Assembly (NCBI GenBank): GCA_964036315.1
Contig: OZ038517.1
Span: 21,396,574-21,460,573 of the forward strand
From: Acanthosepion esculentum
Lineage: Eukaryota > Mollusca > Cephalopoda > Sepiida > Sepiidae
Direction: 5' to 3'
Length of the DNA: 64,000 bases
Shown here: piece after piece, positions 43,861-55,034 of the stretch
Layout of the letters: every line of letters begins with the position of its first letter
Position numbering within the stretch: the first letter of the stretch is position 1
Translations under genes and position numbers: made by a program
Notes under the pieces: model-generated
Seen by the model: the letters and a program-made list of their open reading frames with translations, nothing else
Told to the model about the DNA's origin: nothing
The model's database searches: none

Positions 43861-44739
43861 GCAGCCTTATAGTGAAAAAATAATTTTAATCTACTATTAA
43901 TATTTGCAGTGTTACTGTGTAGGTAATTTTAAGAATCAATGCAACTTTAAATGTATTTGTTCAATAAATACTCTCCATATCATGGCTTAAATAAAACACC
44001 ACGTTTATTATATGAGGCAAAGAGAGGAAATGAAGATGTGTACACTGGTGATCATGGTGATGACGATTTTAGTCTTTTATTTATTAATAATATTTGCTTG
44101 TGTAACGATTCTTCTTTCAGCCATAGTTCTCAGAACAGCTAATATTTCTATTCTTGCTGTAGTTTCTTAACCCGTTCATATTAATCAAATAGACTGCATG
44201 CATTACTCATTTGTTAACCTCGCCATCCCTCGCTCCTGCTTCTGGGCTGATTCTCAACCGTGATAGGAAATGCTGCATCTACTGCCAGTTGAGCTGTTGC
44301 ATCGGTTAAGTTTGCAGTGTAGTAACAGTAGAAACAGCATTTGCATCATGGTGCAACCGTAAATTCCCATACATGCACTTCTAAGCTGAAATTATATGGA
44401 AATTTCTTGGGTATCAATGTAAGTTTCTGTGTATGATCAAGATCTGCTTGTCAACGCATGTGCATGGAGATGTCGGATGAAATTTCTGACTAAATGTAAA
44501 GAGTCGCGTATGGCTTCTCATTCTTACAAAGAACAAGTGGTGAGTGAAAAATAGAAAAAAAAAGGGGGGGAAAAAAAAACTATCTATAATTTCCTAAGAG
44601 AATTTATACACACACACATAGTTGGATTGATTGCAAATAGCGTGAAACCCAGGGTCACAAACTCACATCAATCCAACTAAATATGTTAGCTCTATTACTG
44701 ATATTACAATAAGTACCATGCATATATAATATATAAATA
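43861..44739. other. No recognised feature
   Basis: Higher-complexity spacer. A 63-codon open frame at 43951-44142 has no motif I recognise. (CA)4 lies near 44612. Two 'caatccaac' blocks in inverse orientation lie near 44625 and 44672. Confidence 0.35.
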
Positions 44740-44800
44740 ATATATATAAAATTGCATGCATGCATATATATATATATATATATATATACAAATTTTACAT

Positions 44801-44833
<33 letters not shown>

Positions 44834-44843
44834 AATTTTACAT

Positions 44844-44878
<35 letters not shown>

Positions 44879-44888
44879 AATTTTACAT

Positions 44889-44925
<37 letters not shown>

Positions 44926-45034
44926 AATTTTACACACATATATATATATATATATACAAATTTTACACACATATATATATATATATATATACAAATTTTA
45001 CACACACACACACATATATATATACACAAATTTT

Positions 45035-45069
<35 letters not shown>

Positions 45070-45077
45070 CAAATTTT

Positions 45078-45110
<33 letters not shown>

Positions 45111-45118
45111 CAAATTTT

Positions 45119-45149
<31 letters not shown>

Positions 45150-45281
45150 CAAATTTTACACACACACATATATATATATACAAATTTTACACACACACAT
45201 ATATATATATATATACAAATTTTACACACACATATATATATATACAAATTTTACACACATATATATATATATACAAATTTT

Positions 45282-45312
<31 letters not shown>

Positions 45313-45423
45313 CAAATTTTACACATACATATATATATATATATATACAAATTTTACACACATATATATATATATATATATACAAATTTTACACACATAT
45401 ATATATATATATATACAAATTTT

Positions 45424-45462
<39 letters not shown>

Positions 45463-45740
45463 AATTTTACACATATATATATATATATGTTTATATATAT
45501 ACACATTTTACATATATATATATATATATGTTTATATAAATACACATTTTACATAAATATGTGTGTATATATATGTTTATATAAATACACATTTTACATA
45601 AATATGTGTGTATATATATATTTATATAAATACACGTTTTATATATATTATATATATATGTTTATATAAATAGACATTTTGCATAAATATGTGTGTATAT
45701 ATATATTAATATAAATACACATTTTATATATATATATGTG
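44740..45740. repeat. Composite (TA)n / CAAATTTTACA(CA)n array
   Basis: About 25 units, each an 11-base 'caaattttaca' followed by a variable (CA)n and a variable (TA)n, so unit length ranges from about 35 to 60. At the right end the unit drifts to 'cacattttacataaatatgt'. Every frame is open in parts (up to 305 codons of Tyr/Ile/Thr/His), which is an artefact. Confidence 0.97.
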
Positions 45741-45744
45741 TGTG

Positions 45745-45985
45745 TGTATTGTCATCCACAGACAGACTGTTTCGCTGTACTACAGCTCATCAGTGTGGCT
45801 AGGTGTCTGGTTGCCTCTGGCTAGAATCGAAAACAGGCTGAATTCGCGTCAGTCGGAAATTTGACCCTGAAGCTGTTGGCGCACGGCAGAGAAGAAGGTG
45901 AATTTAAGCGTATTTATATTTAGATAAACACACAGTGACTGAGAGAACTCGATTCGATTTACCGAAGAGTCTTGCATTATATAAT
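45745..45985 (+). repeat. Repeat family E, copy 2
   Basis: Same blocks as 11957-12200: 'gtcatccacagacagactgt', 'cagctcatcagtgtggctag', 'gcgtcagtcggaa', 'agataaacacacagtgactg'. (TA)n flanks it on both sides. Roughly 80% similar by eye. Confidence 0.7.
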
Positions 45986-46017
45986 ATATATATATATATA
46001 TATATATTTATTATTGT

Positions 46018-46215
46018 ATGATAATTATTTTTATAACTTGGAAATAAATTTGGGAATAATCAAAATTAATTGTTAAATCCAGCAAAAGTCACCCATGAAA
46101 TAAAAATAATTATTTATATGAAAAGTAAGGACCTACGTACATCAAATTGTCTTTAAATTAAATGGTGGCAGAAGAATTATCATTGAACTTTTAAAAGATA
46201 AACTTAAATATTAAT
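46018..46215 (+). repeat. Repeat family F, copy 1
   Basis: About 195 bases including 'aaatttgggaataatcaaaa' and 'acatcaaattgtctttaaat'. The reverse complement occurs at 49923-50115. No coding region. Confidence 0.75.
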
Positions 46216-46349
46216 GCAATGCAGTGATCAATTTCTGTAGTCTATTGTTGCCTATCACATCTACTCCCCACTAATTATTGTGATGAAAGCCCAATCAAGA
46301 GCCCTCTGCAATAGCTAGTTTAAACGCCACCTGATAGTACAGCTTTTAT

Positions 46350-46716
46350 GCTAGTATATATATATATATATATATTACACATTGAGTGCTGGTGTTAATA
46401 AAATTGTGCTTGATGCAATATAACAGAGATATAAACAATATATTAATAAATATACATCGTTTTCCTCTCACCAGTAAGGGGGAAAAATATATATTAGACA
46501 AAGTGAAAACCTTTTTCTTGACAATATGTTTTGCTTTCATTAGATAGTTAAGTAGGTGTCTTCCGGTCAGAATGAGAGACAAATCTATGTTTGGTAGTTA
46601 AGTAGGTGTCTTCAGCCTACTTAGCTACCTAACGAAGGTGAAATGCATTGTCAATAAAAAGGTTTTCCACTTTGTCTGATTTTTCTATTTTTGCTTTGAA
46701 TCTGTATCCTACTAAA

Positions 46717-46767
<51 letters not shown>

Positions 46768-46770
46768 AGA
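46350..46770. repeat. Microsatellites around an inverted repeat
   Basis: TA run 46354-46375; (CA)n(TA)n 46718-46768. Between them 46490-46560 and 46612-46680 form inverted arms ('agacaaagtgaaaacctttt' versus 'aaggttttccactttgtctg', and 'ttaagtaggtgtcttc' repeats at the centre). Confidence 0.75.
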
Positions 46771-46784
46771 TTGGGAGTGAACCT

Positions 46785-47028
46785 GAACATGGTGTAATGG
46801 TGAGGAAGTTTGCAATTCTTGCTAGATCAATTACAACTGAGTTATGAGTTTGATCCTCACTGGATGCTCCATACTTTCGGCCTTGTGCCACATTTAAGCT
46901 ATGCTTAGAAAATCCTATTGGCACCTTGACATGGTGTAATAGTTAGCAAACTTGTCTTGCTAGATCAATTACAATTGAATAGTGAGTTTGATTCTCACTA
47001 ACTTCCCCTATACCGTGGAGATTAAATA
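46785..47028 (+). mobile_element. tRNA-derived SINE, two tandem units
   Basis: Two copies of about 125 bases, each with A-box-like 'catggtgtaat.gt' and B-box-like 'gagtttgatcctcactgg' (second copy 'gagtttgattctcact'). The same dimer-like layout occurs at 59090-59330. Confidence 0.7.
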
Positions 47029-47063
47029 CAGAGTAAAAAATAAAAATAATGGAAACATTTTTT

Positions 47064-47095
<32 letters not shown>

Positions 47096-47508
47096 ATGGA
47101 CTCTCCTGTCGAACTCGACGTATGAGGGTCAGACAGATCAGTTCCCAGAAACTGAAAGCCCGACACCCACACAGGATTTGATTTTAGTGGTGAAGGCTTT
47201 GTGCAGGGCCATCCACACTTTTTGGAGGGACGAATACAGGGACCTGGTGCAATGAATGCCACAAGGTCCCCAAACGCCCCTCCGCAGGTTTTGAATACAG
47301 AGTTGTCCTTCTCCTAGACCAGTTGCCATCCAAGGCTATAGAACCCAGTCTGTCCTGCTATTTACCCATAGTTGGAGGGAAAAGAAGAGGATTCACACCT
47401 TTCCCAAGGGTATTAGCACGTAAGTGAATGTAATGGATTCGACTGGAATTCGAACTCGGCTCTCCGATTCCTCAATCCAAGCCGTTATCCATTACTCCAC
47501 AGTGCCTC
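47096..47508 (-). mobile_element. SINE, shared head and core, tail type 1
   Basis: Minus-strand, well preserved. The plus strand starts 'actctcctgtcgaactcgac' (tail 1) and ends 'ccgttatccattactccaca' (head). It differs from 24669-25084 at few positions, so these two are among the younger SINEs here. (TA)n borders both ends, obscuring any target duplication. Confidence 0.9.
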
Positions 47509-47519
47509 ATATATATATA

Positions 47520-47794
47520 AAATATATAAGGGAAATTGTATGACAATGTGGGAAAAGTTTACTTGTGACGCATTTCATCCTTCATGGGACTAAATTTCTC
47601 CCGGTGCTAGGAATTTTATAATTTTATTTTTTTTCTAATATCTAGCCGAATTCATTTAGAGACTTCTTTCTTTCCATCACTTTTGTAAGTAGGTATTTCA
47701 CACTGTGATATTAGAAGATATGCCACAAATGGTGAAATTTTGTAAGAGCCAGGGTGCAAATTTACTGTAGATTACCTTGTGATTAAGGCATTCT
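47520..47794. mobile_element. Penelope-associated non-coding region
   Basis: Shares blocks with 12695-12950 and continues to 'ttactgtagattaccttgtg', which corresponds to 14570-14600 beside the other Penelope remnant. It probably belongs to the same element as 48117-48345, split by the SINE at 47805-48106. Confidence 0.5.
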
Positions 47795-47804
47795 CTAGAC
47801 ATTT

Positions 47805-48106
47805 CTAAGGGGCATGGTGGGGTAATGGATAGTGGCTCGGATTGAGGAATTGGAGAACCGCGTTTGAATTCCATTTGAATCCATTACATTCACTTATGTG
47901 CTAATACCCTTAGGAAAGACATGAATCCTCTTCTCCCCCCAGCTATGGATAAATAGTAGGACAGACCAGATTCTATAGCCTTGAATGGCAACTGGTCTAC
48001 CGCAGAAAGAAATGGCAACCTACTGCAGGAAAAAATCTGCCTTGCCAGTCATGTATCGAAAGATACATGATTGCCTACGCGTGTATCACGCATGGCACAT
48101 AACTGA
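47805..48106 (+). mobile_element. SINE, shared head and core, tail type 3, with TSD
   Basis: Head 'ggggcatggtggggtaatgg', core 'agctatggataaatagtagg', tail 'agaaatggcaacctactgca' to 'gcatggcacataactga'. The 10 bases 'ctagacattt' flank it (47795-47804 and 48107-48116). The target is a Penelope-like remnant, and the uninterrupted equivalent lies at about 14605-14625. Confidence 0.9.
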
Positions 48107-48116
48107 CTAGACATTT

Positions 48117-48345
48117 ACATTGTAGTGAATTATTTTCTCCTTTGATCAAAGAGGCATTTTTTATGTCAAATTGTGGTCAGTCTTATTATGATGGGCAACC
48201 AATGCATTTGACATATAATTTTGTAAAATGTCCCTTTTGTGTTCATATAATCTTTTATTTAGATTCCTTGAGGTTTCTCCTATGTATTTTTTGTGACAAT
48301 TATTACAGGCGATAGAGTAAACTCCTCCTTCACGTTTTAGCTTAG
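48117..48345 (-). mobile_element. Penelope-like element GIY-YIG endonuclease remnant, copy 2
   Basis: The minus strand keeps about 57 codons in frame: 'GVYSIACNNCHKKYIGETSR' then 'NLNKRLYEHKRDILQ' and 'ALVAHHNKTDHN'. This shows the GIY motif (as GVY), the CxxC linker, YIG, the Arg and the EHK segment typical of Penelope retroelement endonucleases, which cut target DNA. The reverse transcriptase that should lie N-terminal (to the right) is not found. A stop follows 'HN', so the copy is dead. Confidence 0.85.
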
Positions 48346-48464
48346 ATCAATAAATCTATAGAATGTAGGTTATATGCATTAAAAAGAAGAATAAAGATTT
48401 GTTCTTTTATTTATTTATTCCTTTTTATGATTAGGCTACACTGATGCTCACACTCTCACACATA

Positions 48465-48469
<5 letters not shown>

Positions 48470-48522
<53 letters not shown>
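48470..48522. repeat. (TA)n microsatellite
   Basis: About 26 TA dinucleotides. Confidence 0.95.
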
Positions 48523-48524
<2 letters not shown>

Positions 48525-49800
48525 CGTTGAAGGCAACTGACAAGGTATGGCTACTAAGCTTTTTTTAATTTTTCTTGTGTTCGTACAAGTGTTTTCTTTT
48601 CTGGACACATAGTGTAAAAACTGTCCAAATGTTATTGAGTATTGGCTTTATCTTTTTTAAACATTAACTATGAACACTGTCACAATGTGCTGACCATTTA
48701 GAAAATAAACTTCAAATGCATACATAAAACAAACCCACACATTCAGTTAAAAATAAAAATCATCTTTGAGCACGGCTAAAAGAATAGCTGAGAGAGGGCT
48801 CAGATATGCAGGACTTTTGGACAGTTTTTACACACTTTGTGTCCAGAAAAGATTATGACGTTGTCACCCTCTGGGAGTCTGTCCACTCTTTCTGTTCAGT
48901 AGTCATTACTGGTATCGATCACTTTGACTCAAGCCTTGCCTTATCCCATGTTGTGTCCAATTTAGATCATAAGGCTGACAAGAGTCAGTTGTTGACAGGA
49001 ATCGTTGAACTAGTTCGGACTGGACAAAGTCAAGTCACAAGATAAATTGTAAGAAAAAATAATATTTTATGTGATGTCTTTTATACAGAACTAGTAATAC
49101 GAATTTTGTTCCCCGTGCAACATTATAGGTTCTACAGACAGGCATATTTTGAAAGCAAAGTCACTCAACCCATCCCTCATTTGAATATTTCGTGACATCT
49201 TGTTCGTTGTGACTAAGTCTGGGCAAGTTCTCTGGAATGCATATCGAAGTTGAAGGCTTTCTTCACTGGCTGGAAGTCACATAGACAGGTTGTCTCTCAC
49301 TCTTTTCCTAGTCCCATCTGTTTGCCTCTGCAAGCACTCTGCTTTTTATGGGCCCTGGCTCTAACCAGGAGAGTGGTTGGGGTCTGCGGGTTTTTCCCAA
49401 TTCTCAGACTAAATTGTAATAAAGTTCCTTTTGTTTAGACTTTTTCTGCAACATCCTTAATTATTCCCAATTTGGAAGTTCTCATTCTGCGGGTAGAAGG
49501 CACAGGTCTTGCTCCTCCCAGTTACTCCCACTGCTTTAAAGTCATTTCTCCCATCAGTGTTTCTGATTGGCAGAGATCACTCTCTCTTCCATCTACCTGA
49601 AACTATTCCTCTGAGCCTTCCTTCAGCTAATACTTCCTCAATGCCATATACTGATACTTCTACCCTTCAGAAAATCTCTGACAAAGTAGCAAAAAAATCT
49701 TTCATAGGACTTCATCAGACTAAAGTGATGTTTACATTGGTGTAAAAATTCATAAATTTTTCCTTGTCTGTCATATTCAATGAAAAAATTTGAAAGAATG
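48525..49800 (+). other. Unidentified region with decayed coding potential
   Basis: Higher-complexity sequence with open stretches at 48806-49045, 49250-49438 and 49509-49745. The first is a 79-codon frame without a domain I can name. The second contains 'LPLQALCFLWALALTRRVVG', vaguely like the helix around the first catalytic Arg of tyrosine recombinases in DIRS-like retroelements, but this is only a resemblance. An inverted repeat (48600-48632 and 48817-48851) lies upstream. I do not assign a function. Confidence 0.3.
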
Positions 49801-49807
49801 GTTGCTG

Positions 49808-49808
49808 C

Positions 49809-49845
<37 letters not shown>
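49808..49845. repeat. (TA)n microsatellite
   Basis: About 18 TA dinucleotides. Confidence 0.95.
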
Positions 49846-49847
<2 letters not shown>

Positions 49848-49922
49848 TTATAAAATATAGTAATATAGTTTTAAGGTATGCTATATTTATAGGTTAGTGT
49901 TCATATTACTGCATTTAAGTAT

Positions 49923-50115
49923 TGCATTAATATTTAAACTTACCTTTTAAAAGTTTAATGATAATTCTTCTGACGCCACTCAATTTAAAGACAATTTGAT
50001 GTACATAGGTCCTTACTTTCTCTACAAACAATTATTTTTATTTCAGGAGTGACTTTCACTGGATTTCGCAATTAATTTTGATTATTCCCAAATTTATTTC
50101 CAAGTAATAAAAATT
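49923..50115 (-). repeat. Repeat family F, copy 2
   Basis: Reverse complement of 46018-46215: 'tttaaagacaatttgatgta' and 'ttttgattattcccaaattt'. The two copies face each other 3.7 kb apart. Confidence 0.75.
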
Positions 50116-50154
50116 AATGTACAAAAGAATTTGTTGTAAAAAATCCTGCCAAAA

Positions 50155-52105
50155 ACAGTCGCAGAAATGAAAACCTGGGAATCCAAAATTTCTGTAACAT
50201 GAGCTATTGAAAGTTAGAGAGTTCTGTCCTTTTCATTGAAAAAGTGTGACATTCACATTTATTATATATATATATATATATAGTGTATATTTTGGCAGCA
50301 TGTTTTCATTAAATAATTTAGACAAGTTTTGTCTACTTATTTTTAATATGATCCTCTTATAATTTTCAGATAAACACAACAAATTTATTTTTGATAAAAC
50401 AAGGCCATGAAAATGTAATTTTGCTAATGTTGAAAGTACTCGGAATAAATGAATATGCATCAATATGGTAACTTCCTTTCTTCCTTTTATAAGGGTACTA
50501 AGAAGCTTGTCTGTGAATATGAGAGGATCATATTAAAAATAGACAAAAGTTGTTTAAATTATTTAAAGAGACATGTCTTTAGTATCTGTCTATATTTCTG
50601 AGATGAGGTATTATGTACACTATTTACATTGTTTGGACTATCATCCTAATCGTTTGTTCCTTAAGGACACATGACACAGTGGATAAAGGCATTAATTAGA
50701 TCCAGTGACAGGACCCAAAGAGTGTGAGTTCAATACCTGGTTAAGGTGGTAGAGAACTTAGAGAGGTGAATTAACAGGAGATAACTGATATCCATTAGAC
50801 ATCACACAGTCGCAGAAATGAAAACCTGGGAATCCAAAATTTCTGTAACATGAGCTATTGAAAGTTAGAGAGTTCTGTCCTTTTCATTGAAAAAGTGTGA
50901 CATTCACATTTATTATATATATATATATATAGTGTATATTTTGGCAGCATGTTTTCATTAAATAATTTAGACAAGTTTTGTCTACTTATTTTTAATATGA
51001 TCCTCTTATAATTTTCAGATAAACACAACAAATTTATTTTTGATAAAACAAGGCCATGAAAATGTAATTTTGCTAATGTTGAAAGTACTCGGAATAAATG
51101 AATATGCATCAATATGGTAACTTCCTTTCTTCCTTTTATAAGGGTACTAAGAAGCTTGTCTGTGAATATGAGAGGATCATATTAAAAATAGACAAAAGTT
51201 GTTTAAATTATTTAAAGAGACATGTCTTTAGTATCTGTCTATATTTCTGAGATGAGGTATTATGTACACTATTTACATTGTTTGGACTATCATCCTAATC
51301 GTTTGTTCCTTAAGGACACATGACACAGTGGATAAAGGCATTAATTAGATCCAGTGACAGGACCCAAAGAGTGTGAGTTCAATACCTGGTTAAGGTGGTA
51401 GAGAACTTAGAGAGGTGAATTAACAGGAGATAACTGATATCCATTAGACATCACACAGTCGCAGAAATGAAAACCTGGGAATCCAAAATTTCTGTAACAT
51501 GAGCTATTGAAAGTTAGAGAGTTCTGTCCTTTTCATTGAAAAAGTGTGACATTCACATTTATTATATATATATATATATAGTGTATATTTTGGCAGCATG
51601 TTTTCATTAAATAATTTAGACAAGTTTTGTCTACTTATTTTTAATATGATCCTCTTATAATTTTCAGATAAACACAACAAATTTATTTTTGATAAAACAA
51701 GGCCATGAAAATGTAATTTTGCTAATGTTGAAAGTACTCGGAATAAATGAATATGCATCAATATGGTAACTTCCTTTCTTCCTTTTATAAGGGTACTAAG
51801 AAGCTTGTCTGTGAATATGAGAGGATCATATTAAAAATAGACAAAAGTTGTTTAAATTATTTAAAGAGACATGTCTTTAGTATCTGTCTATATTTCTGAG
51901 ATGAGGTATTATGTACACTATTTACATTGTTTGGACTATCATCCTAATCGTTTGTTCCTTAAGGACACATGACACAGTGGATAAAGGCATTAATTAGATC
52001 CAGTGACAGGACCCAAAGAGTGTGAGTTCAATACCTGGTTAAGGTGGTAGAGAACTTAGAGAGGTGAATTAACAGGAGATAACTGATATCCATTAGACAT
52101 CACAC
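50155..52105. repeat. 650-bp unit in three near-identical tandem copies
   Basis: 'gcagaaatgaaaacctggga' starts at 50161, 50812 and 51461; the 651 versus 649 spacing comes from the internal TA run. Each unit contains a (TA)n, a tRNA-like module ('cacatgacacagtggataaa', 'gtgtgagttcaatacctgg') and a D-type block ('atttctgagatgaggtatta'). I see almost no substitutions between units, so the triplication is recent or the copies are homogenised. Short identical minus-strand frames in each unit are not recognisable proteins. Confidence 0.95.
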
Positions 52106-52245
52106 GTGGAACTAGAACGGTCTACTCCAGCAAGCAAAATAATGGGTTCAGTTCGACATTCCAACCACATGAAGAAGGCAAGAGCATACAACGGCTGAAA
52201 CGTTTTGATTAATAGTCCCAACATTGTAAATAGTAGACATGTCTT
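52106..52245 (+). mobile_element. Repeat D fragment
   Basis: 'gtggaactagaacggtctac', 'gggttcagttcgacattcca' and 'acggctgaaacgtttt' match the right arm of 41705-42190. It continues directly from the third 650-bp unit, which shows that the unit was cut from within a D-type element. Confidence 0.7.
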
Positions 52246-52262
52246 ATTTTTTTTTTTTAATC

Positions 52263-52950
52263 AAATTTATTGACATTGCATTTAAATTTTTGAAGATCAA
52301 AGTTGAAAGGAAAGCAAGAAGCCGGAAGAGAGTTCCACAAGCGAAAATTGAGCGAGAACAATAGAAGAGTAATCAGGAAGACAGTAGATAACGATTGACA
52401 TTGCATTTCAATTTTTGAAGATCAAAGTTGAAAGGAAAGCAAGAAGCCGGAAGAGAGTTCCACAAGTGAAAATTGAGTGAGAACAATAGAAGAGTAATCA
52501 GGAAGACAGTAGATAACGATTGACATAGCATTTCAATTTTTGAAGATCAAAGTTGAGAGGAAAGCAAGAAGCTGGAAGAGAGTTCCACAAGCGAAAATTG
52601 AGTGAGAACAATAGAAGAGTAATCAGGAAGACAGTAGATAACGATTGACATTGCATTTAAATTTTTGAAGATCAAAGTTGAAAGGAAAGCAAGAAGCCGG
52701 AAGAGTGTTCCACAAGCGAAAATTGAGTGAGAACAATAGAAGAGTAATCAGGAAGACAGTAGATAACAATTGACATTGCATTTAAATTTTTGAAGATCAA
52801 AGTTGAGAGGAAAGCAAGAAGCTGGAAGAGAGTTCCACAAGCGAAAATTGAGCGAGAACAATAGAAGAGTAATCAGGAAGACAGAAGATAACAATTGACA
52901 TTGCATTTAAACTTTTGAAGATCAAAGTTGGCTGGAAAGGATGGAGCCAG
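52263..52950 (-). repeat. 125-bp LINE-B-tail satellite, array 1
   Basis: 'gttccacaagcgaaaattga' (with variants) recurs with its first G at 52332, 52457, 52582, 52707 and 52832: an exact 125-bp period, about 5.4 units. Read on the minus strand each unit is the LINE-B ORF2 C-terminus plus part of the 3' UTR. At the right it passes into diverged LINE-B sequence ('ggagccagaagagagtcccc'). 125 is not divisible by 3, so the LINE frame is not kept from unit to unit. Confidence 0.95.
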
Positions 52951-53235
52951 AAGAGAGTCCCCTAGCACTTATTACTAGGATGCCTCAAACACTGCACCTG
53001 ATTATATCCCTTTTATGTCCAAGATGGGAGTAAATATGACACATTGTTACATTTAATATGGAAGCCTTCAAAAATTGTCCAGCTGGCATTAATGATGGAA
53101 CCATTGGCAGCGATACCAAGGTGCTTCCAGCAAAACAATACCTTTAGCCAATGATGAAACCCATAGCAATTATTTCAAAATTTAATAAGTTGGTGGGGTG
53201 GGTTAAAAAGGAGTGCTTGAAAAGTTTTTCTTAAG
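52951..53235. other. No recognised feature
   Basis: Spacer between the satellite and an AT-rich degenerate repeat region. Nothing identified. Confidence 0.4.
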
Positions 53236-54300
53236 CACAGGGTGATAGTTGGAAATATTTTTTTAAAAATCTAATAAACCATGGGGCAGTATAAGTGAGA
53301 TGTTGGAAATTTTTCAAAATGCATTAAGCAATGGAGGTTGGAGTAAGTGGTAGGGAGGGAAATGGAATTTTTTTTTTTTTTTCTCAAAATATAATAAGAT
53401 GGTGTTAGAAATTTTGGCAAAATTGAGCTGTCATGCCTGATAAAAAACAGAGCATCAAAAGGATGGTTTTTCCATTGACACTGCTATTATTTTAACTACC
53501 TCCCATCCTTAGCAATGTTTGTTTTAAAATGTGACAATGAGAATTGTAATAAAATGTAAACATGATAACATTGAATTGATACATTTTATTTGTTCTTGAG
53601 AATTTACAACAAAATATTAAACACTATTGGATTGTTTATTTACAAGAATAATTTTATATTTATAACATTCTAAAATCTAATACAATTAAAACCAATGCAA
53701 GGCAATATTTATCATTTATCAATTTTATAAAGAAAAAAATCTGAACATTTTTATTCATAAATTTCTCAACATTTACTAAATTATTAAAATATGTGAAGCA
53801 ACTCTAAGGAAATCCTTATTATTTACCATTTTATAAAGTTTGAATCAATTGGCAATTAGTTAATGTTTTGCCAACCATTCCAATAAATAATATAAATAAA
53901 TACAAGTGTAAATTATCAAAGACAAAAAAGAAAATGCACTTTCATTATATATTTAAGTTTTATTACAATTCTAATCATTGCTTTTTAAAACAAACATTAC
54001 CAGGGAGTGAACTTAGTTAAAATAATAGCAGTGTCAATGTTTTTGCTGAAAGTTTAATTCAAAATCTAATATACTTAAAAGAGGGGGGATATTTTCAAAA
54101 TCTATATAACTGAAGGGGTTGGAATTTTTTTCTTTTAAATTTAATAAGCCTGGGGTTAGAAATCTTTTTTTGAAATCTAATAGGCTGGATGGGAGGTTCG
54201 GAATAAGAAATGGAATTTTTTTTTTTTTTTCAAAATCTAATATATGGCAGGCATGGGGATTGGAATTTGCTGGGGTTGGAAAAAAAACTGAAGATATGGT
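53236..54300. repeat. Degenerate 'AAAATCTAATA' repeat region and AT-rich DNA
   Basis: 'aaaatctaata' followed by a G-rich stretch ('tggggttgg', 'ggggcagta') recurs at about 53265, 53383, 54060, 54135, 54173 and 54232. The ends and middle are related in reverse: 'tgctattattttaact' at 53480 and 'agttaaaataatagca' at 54013 are exact reverse complements, and 'caatgagaattgtaataaaa' at 53535 matches the complement near 53965. This suggests an inverted-repeat element of about 550 bases (53470-54030). Confidence 0.6.
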
Positions 54301-55030
54301 AAGATTAGTCTAGAACAGTACTTCCCAAACACTACAGTGCACCTCATAGGTGTGGTGGAAGAGGATAGCAGGTGAGGCAGAATGACTGAAAAACAATCAA
54401 TGATTTAGAAACGGTTTCCAAAAATAAATATGATTTCAAAATCTAAAAAATTATTAGGGATTACTTATAATTGTATGCATGAGTCCCAGTATAAATAGTT
54501 ATAAATAGTAATTAACCAATTTTATTATTGTGATTTTTTTTGCATCATATCAAGTACTAAGAATACAGTAACTAGTGTTCACAAATTGGAGGAGAGAGTT
54601 ATCAATGATAATGTTCTGACTTTGAATCTGCAGTTATCTCCCTTTAAGCCCCTTTTTTTATTTTCAAGTGAACATTTTATCGTATGAAATTTGGTAAGGT
54701 GCAAGCAAATTTTCAATCCAAAAATGCAGCCCAGAGGGAAAAAGGTTTGGTAGCCATTATCTGGGATTCAGTTTATTTGAATAAAGGAATGCTATGTAAA
54801 CATGCAGCAAATTATTTAAAGAGATTTAAAACTATTTTCTTCAGTTTCAAATTTTTTTTTTACCGAAACTGTAAACATTCTGATGCCCTTTATTTATTAT
54901 TCTTTTCTTCATAGGTATGAAGGGATTATTAAAAGGCATGAAACTCATCAAGCCCTTTCTGCATTTTGTTGAGAAATGCCAAATACTTGTCTATTTTTTC
55001 ATATCTTTTGGCTCTGTTACTTTAAGTTCT
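54301..55030. other. No recognised feature
   Basis: AT-rich spacer. A 76-codon frame at 54684-54914 has no recognisable domain. Confidence 0.4.
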
Positions 55031-55034
55031 TGCA

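Noticed and set aside
44752..45669. 305-codon Tyr/Ile/Thr frame
   Set aside because: Reading of (TA)n/(CA)n; three overlapping forward frames are open at the same time.
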